A stretch of DNA of 64,000 bases. Origin: Delphinus delphis. Lineage: Eukaryota > Chordata > Mammalia > Artiodactyla > Delphinidae. The notes under the pieces are model-generated. The model made no database searches. It was given only the letters and a program-made list of their open reading frames with translations, and was not told where the DNA came from. Numbering within the stretch: position 1 is the first letter of the stretch; each line of letters begins with the position of its first letter. The position numbers and the translations under genes were made by a program. Positions 21,561 through 32,082 of the stretch are shown here, piece after piece. The DNA lies in the NCBI RefSeq assembly GCF_949987515.2, contig NC_082698.1, positions 2,559,501 through 2,623,500 of the forward strand, in the 5' to 3' direction.

Positions 21561-23909
21561 ATGTGAACATCAACACCGGACTGCAGGCAGGTCAGGCTGG
21601 GTTTATACAGAGTGGCCGGTTCATCCCCCCTGGGTGGGATGGGCCCCTGCTGTGTATACAGCCCTTCCGGACGACACGTGGTTGTCAGCCGCCTAAGCAT
21701 CTCGGCCCCAGGGGTCAACAGCCCACGCAAACTCTTCCAGGTCTCTGTACCCCATGCTGTGGTCTTGGCTTTCAACCGTAACAGACCACCTGCACACACG
21801 ACCTACCCTTGAACCGAGTGGCTTGTCAGGTGTGAACAACACGTGAACACGGCACAATCAATAGAAGAAGTTCCACGACGCTGTGGCCCTGAGTGGTGAC
21901 GACAGCTGAATGGGCCAGTATCTGTAACAGGGCTGCACCAATCAGGGCTGTATCGATCGGGAAAGAGAATTCACCCCGGAAGTTCCAGATGAAGAGTCTT
22001 TGATGTAACTACTACTTAGAGGGTCAAGTAGAGGACGGTGAGGCACCCAGAGGTGAGTCACTGCCACGGCTCACCCGTAGGGCAAGGGAAATCCAGACAT
22101 GAGAAGGGCGGGCTGCTCAGGGGGAGAGCCCTGAGAACCGGCCGGGGAACTGGCCCCAAAGCAAGGAGAAAGCAGAGGAGATACTGGACCACTCTCTCCT
22201 CCCACCCTCCAGTCTCCTGCTGGCCTCTCATAGGCTGAACCCAACTGGAAACCAGCCAGTAAGGAAAGGGGGCCCAGGAGATGCCACCCCCAAAGGTAGG
22301 CCTGCCAGGGCACCAAGGAGGGCAGAGAAAGGAGGAGAGGGAATGGAGGGGGAAGAAGATGCAGGGGTGGAGAACAAGCAAAGCGTGCACTGGGGGGCAG
22401 GAAGAAACAGGAACGGCCAGGGATTCAAAAGCTGTAGTTAGTGTAGGATCCCACTGCAATATTATGTGAATAAGTGAGTACAAAACACACACGTCAAAAT
22501 ATAAGAGGGGACCGTCGCGATGTGCCGAGGGCTCGGGGAACCTTTATTTGCTTCTTTAAACCTTTCTTTGCTTTCCACATTCTCACAACAGTTTTATCAT
22601 ATTTTATAGTCAGAGAAAACAAATGTTTCTGAAATGTAATGTAAAATACACACACATTCACAAAGATACATTAGACCGAACCATGTGAAACTGCTGTTTC
22701 TGCAGGTCAACACGGTTGAATGTCTGTTCAACTTAACACACACACACAGGCACACGTACAGAAATACACACACGCGCATATACAAACACACATTAGACAC
22801 ACGTGCATCTCAAGCACTCTGAGATCAAGCCTCCTACACAGCGAGCGCCAGCTGGTGTCTGTGGCTTGGGAAGACAGCTAGGATAACCGGTGCTGCCACA
22901 GATGTGCCTCTCATTAACTAAGGTGTGCCGGCCATCCTGCCAACCGCCTGCGCCCACGGGTGAAGTACACAGCCTGGGCGCCACGCCACTGACCCGGCTC
23001 ACTACCTTCTTCCACGTTTCAGCATCTCTGATGACACAGGAAATGAAACCTAAGCAAAACTGTCCTCCTCCTCTCCGGTGGAAACGTGTTTCGCTTCCCC
23101 TGTAATCACTGGCCAAAGGTCACTGTTCTGCCCAAACGCGCATCTTACTGGCACCAATGTCAGCCGCCCAGGCTGCAGGTTGGGGCCACAGGTGGGAAGC
23201 CCCGGGCTCTCTGAGCTCTGGACCTTAGAGGAGCCCACCTCCCACCCAGGCAGGCACCACAGACGAGGGCCGGCAGCAAGTCAGAGAATCACGGAAAACA
23301 TCACATTATTAAAAAGATATAACTTGTGACGGTCAGTTTATAACATGCCCGTGATTTTGCAGGTCATTATAGCACAAATATCTTCTAAGCCCTGAACAAA
23401 TGTCTCCCTGGTACAGAGCCCGGAGTCGCTCTTCTTGAAGATAGATATTTGCTGCAGAAGGTTCTCTGCAGAGGTGATGGATGACCACATCGCTGGCAGG
23501 CCCCCAAAAGAAGGTCCGAAATCAAAGCCCTAAACGCGGCCCGCCCATCCACTCCGGCCCCGGCCCAACAGACGGGCTCTCAAAGACTCTGAACTTGCCC
23601 CCTGAGCCCATGATGCCCACCAATCCCCACCACTGCCAAAAGCACTGTGTCCTTCTGCGTGTGTGGTCAGCTCTGAACCAACGACACTTGGAGGAGACTC
23701 ACGCCCGTCTCACTGGATGCCACAGGCCAGCAGGGCCAGCAGCCGAGAGCGTTTCCGACGGACACCTGCCCCTCCAGTTTGGGCTCTCTTCACTGACGGG
23801 ATGCTGTTCTCTACATCCCTCCAAACTTAGCCGTGACACATCCGTCCTCTGCAAGCACACTCTTAAGGATGCACGATGACAGGAGGGCCCCAAGGTGGCT
23901 CATGGGGTG
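21561..23909. other. Gene-free stretch
   Basis: No supported gene. An AC-rich irregular stretch lies at about 22735-22805. A small local duplication (caccaatcagggctg, then tatcgatcggg) is visible near 21937-21960. No other element was recognised. Confidence 0.5.
22735..22805. repeat. AC-rich low-complexity stretch
   Basis: Interrupted ACAC runs with cgcg and tata interruptions, probably a decayed microsatellite. Confidence 0.8.
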
Positions 23910-24060
23910 CAGTCAACCCCATCGACCAGAACAGACTGATCACTTCCTAGCTGTGTGACCCCCGGCAAGTGACTGCACCTCTCTGTGCCTCTGTGTCCTC
24001 AGCTGTAAAAAGTGGTTCATACCAGCACCCACCTCACAGCCTCAGAAAAGTGCCCAGCCG
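23910..24060 (+). mobile_element. MIR SINE fragment
   Basis: It contains 'cacttcctagctgtgtgacc', 'cggcaagtgactgcacctct' and 'ctgtgcctctgtgtcctcag', then 'ctgtaaaaagtgg'. This is the MIR core on the plus strand. Confidence 0.75.
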
Positions 24061-24149
24061 TCTCTGTCACTCCCTCAGGGCAGGAGCTGCGTGAGCTCAC
24101 CCTGCGATGCAGGCCGATGCCTGGGGCGCTAAGGCCTCTGTGTAAGCTG

Positions 24150-24260
24150 CCCTGGCCTGTTAACAGCTGCTCTGCGACCCCAGACAAGTCACCTATCTTA
24201 TATGGGCCATCAGTAAAATAGGAGGCCTGGGGGCCGCTGTTTCTGAGGCTCCCGTCAGCT
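24150..24260 (+). mobile_element. Second MIR-like fragment
   Basis: The motif order 'tgctctgcgaccccagacaa', 'gtcacctatctt', 'gccatcagtaaaataggagg' resembles the MIR core. It is more diverged than the one just upstream. Confidence 0.4.
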
Positions 24261-25071
24261 TTCACATTTCTGCTAGTCAGATCTAAAAGGGTGTTCTGTT
24301 TTTGTCGCTACATCCATTTCGATGAAGAAAAACCAAAACTACTTTATGCAAAAATCGGCAAAATCCAGATACCACAATTCATCTGGCAGTCAGTCGAGGG
24401 CCCAGGTTCAGAAGACACCAGTGGGCCAGGGAGGGGCCGCGGGTCACACGAGAGTCCTGGTGTGGCCTTCCTGGGTGGCACGGTTTCAGCCACGTCCTGC
24501 AGAACGCCTCAGCAATGCTCACCCGAGGAAGACCCTCCAAGGAAGCGTCCGGAGCAAAGGGACCCCAAGTCTGAGACTGTCCTCTTGGCCATCTGACCCT
24601 GACCAAGCGTCCAGCAGACAGGAGCACAGGGAGGGGGCCGTCGGGCAGCAGCCCCCCAGCACAGGGAGTAGGCGGGTCCTGCCAGGTCTCAACGAGGCCA
24701 CAGAAGGAGCCAGCAAGGCCCTGGGGAGCTCAGAGCAGCGGCGGTGGCCATCAGGGCGGCCGGCCTCAGGACGCCCTCTTGCAGAGGCCAGGGGTCCTGG
24801 GAAGGTGGGGAAGGAGCTGACTGTGGAGACAGTGGCTCCAAATTATCTGAAACGACTGTACCCAGCAGAGGAGCCCTTCCCTGTGACCCGAGTGCCCTGG
24901 TAACCCAGCTGCCCCCCTGGGCTCTGGTGCTGGATGAGCCCGGGGCAGCACCTCAGGGGCCTGACCAGAGGGCAGACATGCCCACTGCACCTGGTGGGAC
25001 AACGCACCTGCCCATCAGCACAGGGAGCCCGCGACGCGCAGCAGGAAGAATCCGTTTCCCTCTACACTTCT
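24261..25071. other. Gene-free GC-rich stretch
   Basis: Long overlapping open frames (193 residues plus strand at 24322-24903, 142 residues at 24744-25172) have no recognisable domains. I treat them as chance frames in GC-rich DNA. Confidence 0.5.
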
Positions 25072-25935
25072 TGCTCACGCCGCACAGGAAAGGGAGCAGG
25101 GCCCTGCGGGGACAGAAAGCCTTTCCGTGTCCCCCATTCCTTGTTTGTAGGAAAAAGGCTTCAGCCTCCTAGGCCTTCCCTGACTGCCGAAGGGCAGATC
25201 CAAGCAGTTACGAATCAGGGGAGTGAGGGAACTCGGAAACCAAGGAAAAGCCGTCAAGAAACAATAAACTGGGAGACTGGGATGGACATATACACACTCC
25301 TGTATACAAAATAGACAACTAACAAGGACCTGCCGTATAGCACAGGGAACTCTACTCAACACTCTGTAATGACCTATATGGGAAAAGGATCTAACAGAGT
25401 GGACATGTGTATACGTATAATGGATTCACTTTGCTATACACCTGAAACTAACACAACATCATAAATCAACTGAACTCCAATTAAAATTTTTTTTAAGAAA
25501 AGAAAGAAAAAAGAAACAGTAGTGCCGGGATGAAACGTCCCGGTTCCCCCTCAAGGGACAGACGTAACAATCTGACACAAATCTCTGAGTTGTGCTACAG
25601 GAATTAGGACGCCACCCAGCTGGAGGATGGTGACTACAGCTGAGACCCCAGAACGGTCGGAAGCAGAAGGCTGACGAATGGGGTTCCTGGAGTCCCGCCC
25701 CATTACCTCCCCATCAACCAATCAGAAGAAAGTCACATACCCCACAGCCCTCCCCCCAAATGCTGCCTTTAAAAACCCTTCCCTGAAAACCATCATGGAG
25801 CTCGGGTCTTGTGAGCACGGGACGTCTATTCTCCTCGCACGGCCCTGCAAGAAGCCTTTCTCTGCTCCAAACTCCGTCGTTTCGGTTTGTTTGGCCTCAC
25901 TGTGTATCACGCACACGAACCTGCGTTCAACAACA
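25072..25935 (+). mobile_element. Solo LTR, family 1 copy A, split by an L1 insertion
   Basis: This is the first of four related solo LTRs (others near 28068, 38123 and 45055). Shared blocks are a 5' 'gcagggccctgcggggacag' region, 'ggcttcagcctcctaggcct', 'tccccctcaagggacagac', a promoter-side 'ctttaaaaacccttccctga', and a 3' part with 'ctgcaagaagcctttctctg' then 'gtttgtttggcctcactgtg'. It ends near 'gttcaacaaca' (25926-25935). A separate L1 3' end lies inside it (25267-25510). No retroviral internal genes are present. Confidence 0.7.
25256..25521 (+). mobile_element. 5'-truncated L1 3' end inserted in LTR copy A
   Basis: The L1 body is about 25267-25510. It has the artiodactyl/cetacean L1 3' end 'cactttgctatacacctgaa', 'actaacacaacatcataaat' and 'caactgaactccaattaaaa', plus an A-rich tail. 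An 11-bp duplication with one mismatch (aagaaacaata at 25256-25266, aagaaacagta at 25511-25521) brackets it. Removing it restores continuity with the other LTR copies. Confidence 0.85.
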
Positions 25936-26735
25936 AACACTCCTGACGCCAGATGTGTGTGTCTCCCACACCAAGCAACTCTCGGACATCCGCTGGGGGT
26001 CCTGCAATTTAACTCAGTTCTGACACGGTCCACCTGGGGATGGTGTCAGGACCCACGCGTTCAAGGTCCAGCCCCGCGAGACTGCTCCCAGCCACTGCGG
26101 ACTCCAGGAGAAAGTCCAGGTCGTCACCTGTGCGTCTGACCACCAGCTATAAATCAGAGGTTCCCCGGCCGCCTCCTCGGGATCCGTAACTTGCCAGAAT
26201 GACTCACAGAGCTCAGGAAAACAGCACTAGATCACTGGTTTATTACAAAGGTACAACCTGGGCACAGCCAGATGGAAGAGGTGCACAGGGCGAGGCAGGG
26301 GGAAGGGGTGGGGGGCGTCCAGGCCCCTCCAGGCCACCACCCTCCCAGCACCTCCGCGTGCTCAGCAACCTGGAAGCTCTCTGAACCCATCCTTTTGGGT
26401 TTTTAGAGGCTTCATCACATCAGCAGGATTGATTAAATCACAGGCCATCGGTGCTTAATCCAACTCCCAGCCCTTTCCCCTCCCCCTGGAGGTGGGAAGC
26501 GGGAGGCTGAAATTTTCCTCTAATCACAGGGTTGGTTCCCCTAGCAACCAGCCCCCAGCCTGAGGTTATCTGGGGGAGGGGGTGGGAGGATTTTCTAAAA
26601 GTCGCTCATTAACAGAAACCCAGGTGTGGCTGAAGGTCTGTTATGATAACAAGACACCAATCTCACCTTTAGTGCTCTAAGCCTCCAGAGCTATTTCAGG
26701 AACCAGGGATAAAAACCAAATATAACAAAGATGCC
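25936..26735 (-). mobile_element. Solo LTR, minus strand, family not assigned
   Basis: Read on the minus strand, it runs from about 26735 to 25936. It contains 'gggttcagagagcttccagg', a polyadenylation-like 'ttgtaataaaccagtgatct', 'ctgagctctgtgagtcattc', 'gaacctctgatttatagctg' and 'tgtcagaactgagttaaatt', then 'ccgagagttgcttggtgtgg'. This is the R/U5 order of an old mammalian ERV LTR. Its left edge abuts the 3' end of LTR copy A. Confidence 0.65.
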
Positions 26736-26742
26736 CCTGTGA

Positions 26743-26965
26743 GGGCTTCCCTGGTGGCGCAGTGGTTGAGAGTCCGCCTGCCGATGCAGGGGACACGGGT
26801 TTGTGCCCCGGTCCGGGAAGATCCCACATGCCGCGGAGCGGCTGGGCCCGTGAGCCATGGCCGCTGAACCTGCGCGTCGCGTCCGGAGCCTGTGCTCCGC
26901 AGCGGGAGAGGCCGTGACAGTGAGAGGCCCGCCTACCGCAAAAAAAAAAAAAAAAAAAAAAAAAA
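26743..26965 (+). mobile_element. CHR SINE (short form)
   Basis: It has the standard head and end blocks with an A tail of about 26 residues. There is a small internal duplication (cgcgtcgcgtccgg) at 26872-26885. I could not find a convincing target-site duplication. It lies at the outer edge of the minus-strand LTR. Confidence 0.9.
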
Positions 26966-27325
26966 CCGGACATCAAAGCCGTGCCCTGCGCTGCTCCCCT
27001 GCAGAGGGCACACGGTCCCACCTGCCGCTCCACCCAGGGCTCCAGGCTCTTCCTGTGGGATTCATGCTGGCTGGGAAATGCGAGATCTGAGAAGGTGACA
27101 GCTTCTTGAGTCTCAGAAACTGGAGGGTGTTGGGGGTCAGGGCGGACCGCCCCCAAGGCACGTTGATCACTTCAGAAATGGTCAATGCACGAGGGACGTC
27201 CTGACCCTCCTCTCCACCTCCCTGAGCGGGAAATGGATCTCTCGTGCGAAAGGTGCTCGCTCTACCTGCGCCTGGGAGTAGAAGGACACCCTCACCGCCG
27301 GAGACGGGGGATAACTGCCCAGACT
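26966..27325. other. Gene-free stretch, nothing recognised
   Basis: No exon, RNA gene or repeat was recognised. Confidence 0.5.
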
Positions 27326-27329
27326 CTGT

Positions 27330-27570
27330 TTAGGTTCACTAAGTGAGCACCCCAAACTGAAGTTTCTTCGTCGCCTCGGTTCCTCACAAGTTTATTGCTG
27401 CTTTGGCCACTTCTAAGGTCCCATTTCTATGAGACCTCCGGGCGCACAATGAAAACCTGTTTCTTTTTCTCCTGTTCATCTGTCTTGGGTCAATTTTATT
27501 ACTAGTGCAGCTACAAGAACTCAAGAAGGGCAGAGGGGGAAATTTCCACTCCACAACCAGGGTTTGCCCC
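27330..27570 (+). mobile_element. LTR fragment, family 2 copy 1
   Basis: It contains 'ttctttttctcctgttcatc', 'tgtcttgggtcaattttatt' and 'gaagggcagagggggaaatt'. This matches the downstream (U5-like) part of the LTR at 31500-32045 ('ttctcctgttaatctgtctt'). No internal retroviral sequence was found. Confidence 0.55.
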
Positions 27571-28067
27571 TTAGGAGGCTCCAGCTGTAAATAATTAAGA
27601 AATCAGATTTTCTGTTCCTTCAAAAGATAAGGAAGAAGCCTAAGGGTGGTTGTAAATCCTTGAGGAAAATTACTTTTTTTAAGGGAAAATGTCACCAGTA
27701 ATGTTTTTGAGATGCACTGAAGTTCAGCTGCAACCAGCAAACAGGTACAGTGCAAGGAATTGCCTTACAGTGGCTTCACGTGGCTGGGGATTTTTAAAAC
27801 CACATCCTACGCTTTTATGTCCCTGGGCTATAAAGGTCCATCCTGTTTCGAGTATGGAGACGGGAGAAGGCATCACCGTTGTGTCCGGGACGGAAAGCTT
27901 GCTGTGAGAGTTGGGCCCAAAATGGTGACGTGAGCGTATTTACAGGCACGCTCCGACACACACACACGCGTGCACACGCGCACGCATACACTCTGGGCCG
28001 GGTCAGCTTCCTTACCGCCTCCTCTGCCTTCCAGGCGCTCTCCTACCTGCCTCCGTTCCTGTGTTTT
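27571..28067. other. Gene-free stretch with AC-rich run
   Basis: No gene is seen. An AC/CG-alternating run (cacacacgcgtgcacacgcg) lies at about 27955-27991. Confidence 0.5.
27955..27991. repeat. AC/CG alternating low-complexity run
   Basis: Alternating purine-pyrimidine sequence rich in CA and CG steps. This composition favours Z-DNA in vitro. Confidence 0.85.
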
Positions 28068-28829
28068 GTAATACAACCGGGCAGAACCCTGCGGGGGCAC
28101 CCCCAGGTGCAAAGGCCCCTCCCTGTCCCCTGCCTCTTGTTTGTAGAGAAGCTGGAGTGTCCTGGGCCTCCCTGAGTCACAAAGCAGCAGCTCAAGCAGT
28201 CGATGATCAGGACACTAGCGTCCCAGAATCTTCCGGTGTCTGATGCACGTTCCTGAGTTGTCTCACCGATACTATAACTGCCACCGGAGGGAAGACGCTG
28301 ACTGCATGATGACCGTGTATGCGCGGAGCTCCCAGACCTAGTGGAGCCTAAGGATTGACAACTTTAACCCCTGTTACCTCGCCACCAACCGATCAGAGCA
28401 CCGCGCTTGAGCTGAGCATGCACCCCAAGACTCTTATCCTCACCTGGCCTTTAAAACCGCTTCCCTGGGTTTCCCTGGTGGCGCAGTGGTTGAGAGTCCG
28501 CCTGCCGATGCAGGGGACACGGGTTCGTGCCCCGGTCCGGGAAGATCCCACATGCCGCAGAGCAGCTGGGCCCGTGAGCCATGGCCGCTGAGCCTGCGCG
28601 TCCGGAGCCTGTGCTGCAACGGGAGAGGCCACAACAGTGGGAGGCCCGCGTACCGCAAAAAAAAAAAAAAAAAAAAAACTGCTTCCCTGAAACCCATCAA
28701 GGAGCTGGGTCTTCAGAGCGCGAGCTGCCGCGTTCTCCTTGCACAGCCCTGCAATTAACCTTTCTCTGCCCCAAACAAGCCTTGGGCTTGTTTGGCCTTA
28801 CTGTGCACATGAGCTTGGGTTTGACAACA
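28068..28829 (+). mobile_element. Solo LTR, family 1 copy B, split by a CHR SINE
   Basis: It shares with copy A the segments 'gcctttaaaaccgcttccct', 'gaaacccatcaaggagctgg', 'ctccttgcacagccctgcaa' and the 3' 'ggcttgtttggccttactgt'. It ends near 'gggtttgacaaca' (28829). The polyadenylation-like region is 'tgcaattaacctttctct'. The SINE at 28467-28674 lies inside and is younger. Confidence 0.72.
28453..28688 (+). mobile_element. CHR SINE inserted in LTR copy B
   Basis: The body is about 28467-28674, with a head of the gggtttccctggtggcgcag variety. The 14-bp duplications aaaaccgcttccct (28453-28466) and aaaactgcttccct (28675-28688) differ at one base. The duplicated target is LTR sequence, which proves the order of the two insertions. 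Confidence 0.95.
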
Positions 28830-29038
28830 GAAAGGCAGAATCTGAGAATACTCGAGACAGGGCCACAGTAGCAGACGCAGATGATTTGCTTTTGCTTGTG
28901 ATGGGGCAGCGACGTAGCACTGGGAGAGAAGCATGACTGCAGCAGTGATGCTGTGGAGGGCTCCTGCGGGGAGCTAGGACGGGAAGGAAAATACCGCTGT
29001 TCATGTGAACAATAGATGGCCAATGGGAGGAGGTCTTA

Positions 29039-29278
29039 AAGTATTTGCTTTGGGCTTCCCTGGTGGCGCAGTGGTTGAGAGTCCTGCCGATGCGGGGGAC
29101 GCGGGTTCATGCCCCGGTCCGGGAAGATCCCACATGCCGCGGGGCGGCTGGGCCCGTGAGCCATGGCCGCTAAGCCTGCGCGTCCAGAGCCTGTGCTCCG
29201 CAACAGGAGAGGCCACAACAGTGAGAGGCCCGCGTACCACAAAAAAAAAGAAAAAACAAAAAACGAAGTATTTGCTTT
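29039..29278 (+). mobile_element. CHR SINE with 5-bp internal deletion
   Basis: The body is about 29052-29265. Near the head, gagtccgcctgccgatg is shortened to gagtcctgccgatg, and the end block reads gcgtaccac. A perfect 13-bp duplication, aagtatttgcttt, lies at 29039-29051 and 29266-29278. Confidence 0.95.
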
Positions 29279-30369
29279 GCACTGAAAATGGACTTCCTTC
29301 CTCTTGATGCTTGTGACGACGTGAAATAAAGGAGCTGCGCTATCCTGCAGCCCCTCATGAAGAGCTGGACTCCATCTCCCACCCCCTGGATATGGACTGG
29401 TCGGGGCTTGCTTGGATCAACACCAGGGAGAACGTGATGGGTGCGTTCTGGAACGCGCCTCGGAGACCTTCCACCTTCGCTCTCTAGGAACACACAACCA
29501 GGCCCTGTCGAAGCCCGTGCCAGCTTCCTGGAGGACACGAGATGTCGTAAAGAAAGAGGCCACAGTGAGACAGTGGCCAGCCATCCCCCCACCCCGTTCC
29601 AGCCGCTTCATCTGAGGCCCCAAACACGGGAGATGAGGTTGCACGGATCACACAGACCAGACCAGCCCGCAGGGGGCCCAGCAGGTAAATGCAGCCAACG
29701 AGCGACCCCAGGAGACTCCAGCAGGACTGTGCAGCCAAGCCACAGAAGCGTGAGAAGTACTAAGTCACTGCTTCCTAAGCAAAGGAATGAGGGTCAGGCA
29801 CGGGCGGGGACCCCCTGCACCCACCCCCTGGCGCCCACCGGCTGGGGAGGCTGGGAGCACAGTCAGACCTGCTAAGTGGCCTGGGGGCGTCCTTTACAAA
29901 GCACCCCGCAGAGCCTGCTGCGTATCAAAGCACGATCTACGGCAATCAGGGCAGGTCACGCGGGACCCACGACCAGAAGGGCCCCCCCTCCACTGGGTTT
30001 AGCTCAATCTTGAAACGGTTAACAATTTTGGGAAAGGGGGCTCCACACTTTCATTTTGCACTGGCCCATCACCTGAGGAGCCAACCCTGATTCGGTAATG
30101 ACACTCCGTGTGGTCAGCGTGGCGGCCCCCAGGGGAGCACAGGAAGGCCACTGCAGCTTTCTGCTTGGTTTCTGGTGCTTGGGGTCAAAGAGACCCTGAA
30201 TCCTATCTGTCCCTGGGCCACGTCCTAGCTCAGGCCTGAGTGGAGCTCTGCTCTGTAAGTCCCACAGGCCAAACAAAACATAATGTGCAATAATCTGGGC
30301 ACGTTGGGGCAGACTTGTTTCAGACTAGCTGAGCTGGCGAAGACAAGTACTTCCTCCCCCAGATCATCA
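29279..30369. other. Gene-free stretch, possible old repeat
   Basis: No gene. The piece about 29330-29780 has a composition and order reminiscent of old mammalian LTR or DNA-transposon ends ('gagctggactccatctccca', 'ccaagccacagaagcgtga'), but I cannot name it. Confidence 0.4.
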
Positions 30370-31012
30370 TGCACCACTGGGGGGAGTGGAAAATGTGGAA
30401 AACGGTACGGCAGCTCCTCAAAAAATTAAACACGAAATTACCACATGATCCAGCAATTCCACTGGGTACACACCCAAAAGAAGTGAAGGTGGGGACTCAA
30501 ACAGATATTTGCACCCATGTTTATACAGCATGATTCACAACAGGCAAAAGGTAGAGGCAACCCAAGTGTCCACCAACAGATGAGCAGATGAACAGAACGG
30601 GGTCCATCCGTACAATGGGATATTATCCAGCCTCAAGAAGCAATGAACTTCTGGCACGTGCTACAACGCGGAAGAACCCTGAGGACACGATGCTCAGTGA
30701 CACAAGCCAGTCACAAAAGGACAAATACTGTGTGATTCCGTACAAGGTGTATAATGGGAGATGCAGATTCACAGAGACGGAAGGTGGGGGGTGGGTGCCA
30801 GGGGCAGGGAGCGGGGGCAGGGCAGCTGGTGTTTAAGGGGGGCAGAGGGTCTGTGTGTGGACATGACAAGCGTTCTGGAGAGGATGGTGGTGACGGCTGC
30901 ACAATACGCGAATGCACTGAACGCCACTGAATGGCGCACTTAAAAAGGGTTAGAATTTTTAAATGGTTAAATTTTATGTTATACATATCCTACCACAATT
31001 TTTTAAAAAGAA
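30370..31012 (+). mobile_element. Old L1 3' fragment
   Basis: This is the L1 ORF2-end/3' UTR order: 'aattaccacatgatccagca', 'attccactgggtacacaccc', 'gcaacccaagtgtccaccaa', 'caatgggatattatccagcc', 'ggtttaaatt'-like drift and the end 'cttaaaaagggttagaattt', 'ttaaatggttaaattttatg'. All reading frames are broken. Confidence 0.85.
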
Positions 31013-31499
31013 AGAAATAGAAAACACAGGTGGGGAGACAGGAGAATAAGAGGGGGGAGGAGAGAAGGGGACGACGGGAGACACGCAGAGAGAAGCAGCA
31101 GATTCAGATGGGGGCTGGGAGTAAAAGAGAGACCTCGGCAACAGGGGGCTCGGGAGAACCCCAAAGGCGCCCTCCAGAGAAGGGCTGGCACGGGACAACA
31201 GCTGCACAAAGAAAGCTCAACGCCAGGTGCAACCACCTGGGCCCAGCGAGAGCGTCATCCCTCCGCCAAGCCCACGGCGCTGCGGGCGCAGGACGCCGAT
31301 TCCAGGCTGGAGTCTCTGGCCCCCTCCCTCCATCAGCATCAATGTGGCTCCCCCGCGCCCCTGAGCATCACACCCCTCCAGAACAAAATAGATTAACCCA
31401 CACTTATGGGTTATTTTTGTATTACGATTTTTAAAACCTGCATTTCTTATTATCTAAATTTTAAAACACAAAAGAAAATCGAAGTTATTAGTAACCCTG
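31013..31499. other. Gene-free stretch, purine-rich at left
   Basis: No gene. The stretch about 31040-31090 is strongly purine-rich (gaggggggaggagagaaggg type). Nothing else was recognised. Confidence 0.5.
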
Positions 31500-32045
31500 C
31501 CACCCAGAAATGACCCCTCTCACATTCTGGCATACGATCCGTACGTCCAGACTGAAGGGAAGCAGGCTGTGTCACCTCACAATATGCCGCTTTGCCACAC
31601 TGAAACATCAGGTGCAAGAAAGACACCCTGACCCTCCCTCCTCTTCCCAAAAGCAGGAGACAAAACTCCTGAGAGGGGCCCTCTCCGCACCACGAAGAAG
31701 GAGGACATTCTTATCACCAGGGACGGGGAACCAGGGGCCGAGAGATCTGTACACACAAACCTTGTTAAACCAACCCTTACTTCCTACTTACATCCTCACC
31801 ACTTACGACCCGCGGCCCAGACTCCTCTGTCCTGTGAACTCTTCACAAACTTACTGTTCCTTTGTCTAAGAGGTGTGAAAGCTTCCTGCTCTGGTCACTT
31901 CTTCACATCTTCATTCTCTTCTGAAGGCTCGTGTACATGTACAAATTCAATAAAATTTTCTCCTGTTAATCTGTCTTATGTCCATTTAATTCTTAGATCC
32001 AGCCAGAGACTCAAAGAGGGTAGAGGAGAATTCTTCCTCTCCTAC
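31500..32045 (+). mobile_element. Solo LTR, family 2 copy 2
   Basis: It contains a polyadenylation-like signal in 'acaaattcaataaaattttc' (about 31941-31960), followed by 'tcctgttaatctgtcttatg', 'ccatttaattcttagatcca', 'gccagagactcaaagagggt' and 'agaggagaattcttcctctc'. This is a typical R-U5 order. Copy 1 of the same family is at 27330. The left boundary is uncertain. Confidence 0.65.
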
Positions 32046-32047
32046 AA

Positions 32048-32048
<1 letters not shown>

Positions 32049-32080
<32 letters not shown>
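32049..32080. repeat. (AC)16 microsatellite
   Basis: A pure AC run at the 3' edge of the LTR. Confidence 0.97.

Positions 32081-32082
<2 letters not shown>

Noticed and set aside
26966..27290. 3' target duplication for the SINE at 26743
   Set aside because: The best match (caaagatgcccctg against caaagccgtgccctg) is imperfect and in the wrong place; not accepted.
27955..27991. Possible regulatory Z-DNA element
   Set aside because: Alternating CA/CG is suggestive only; no promoter context is visible.
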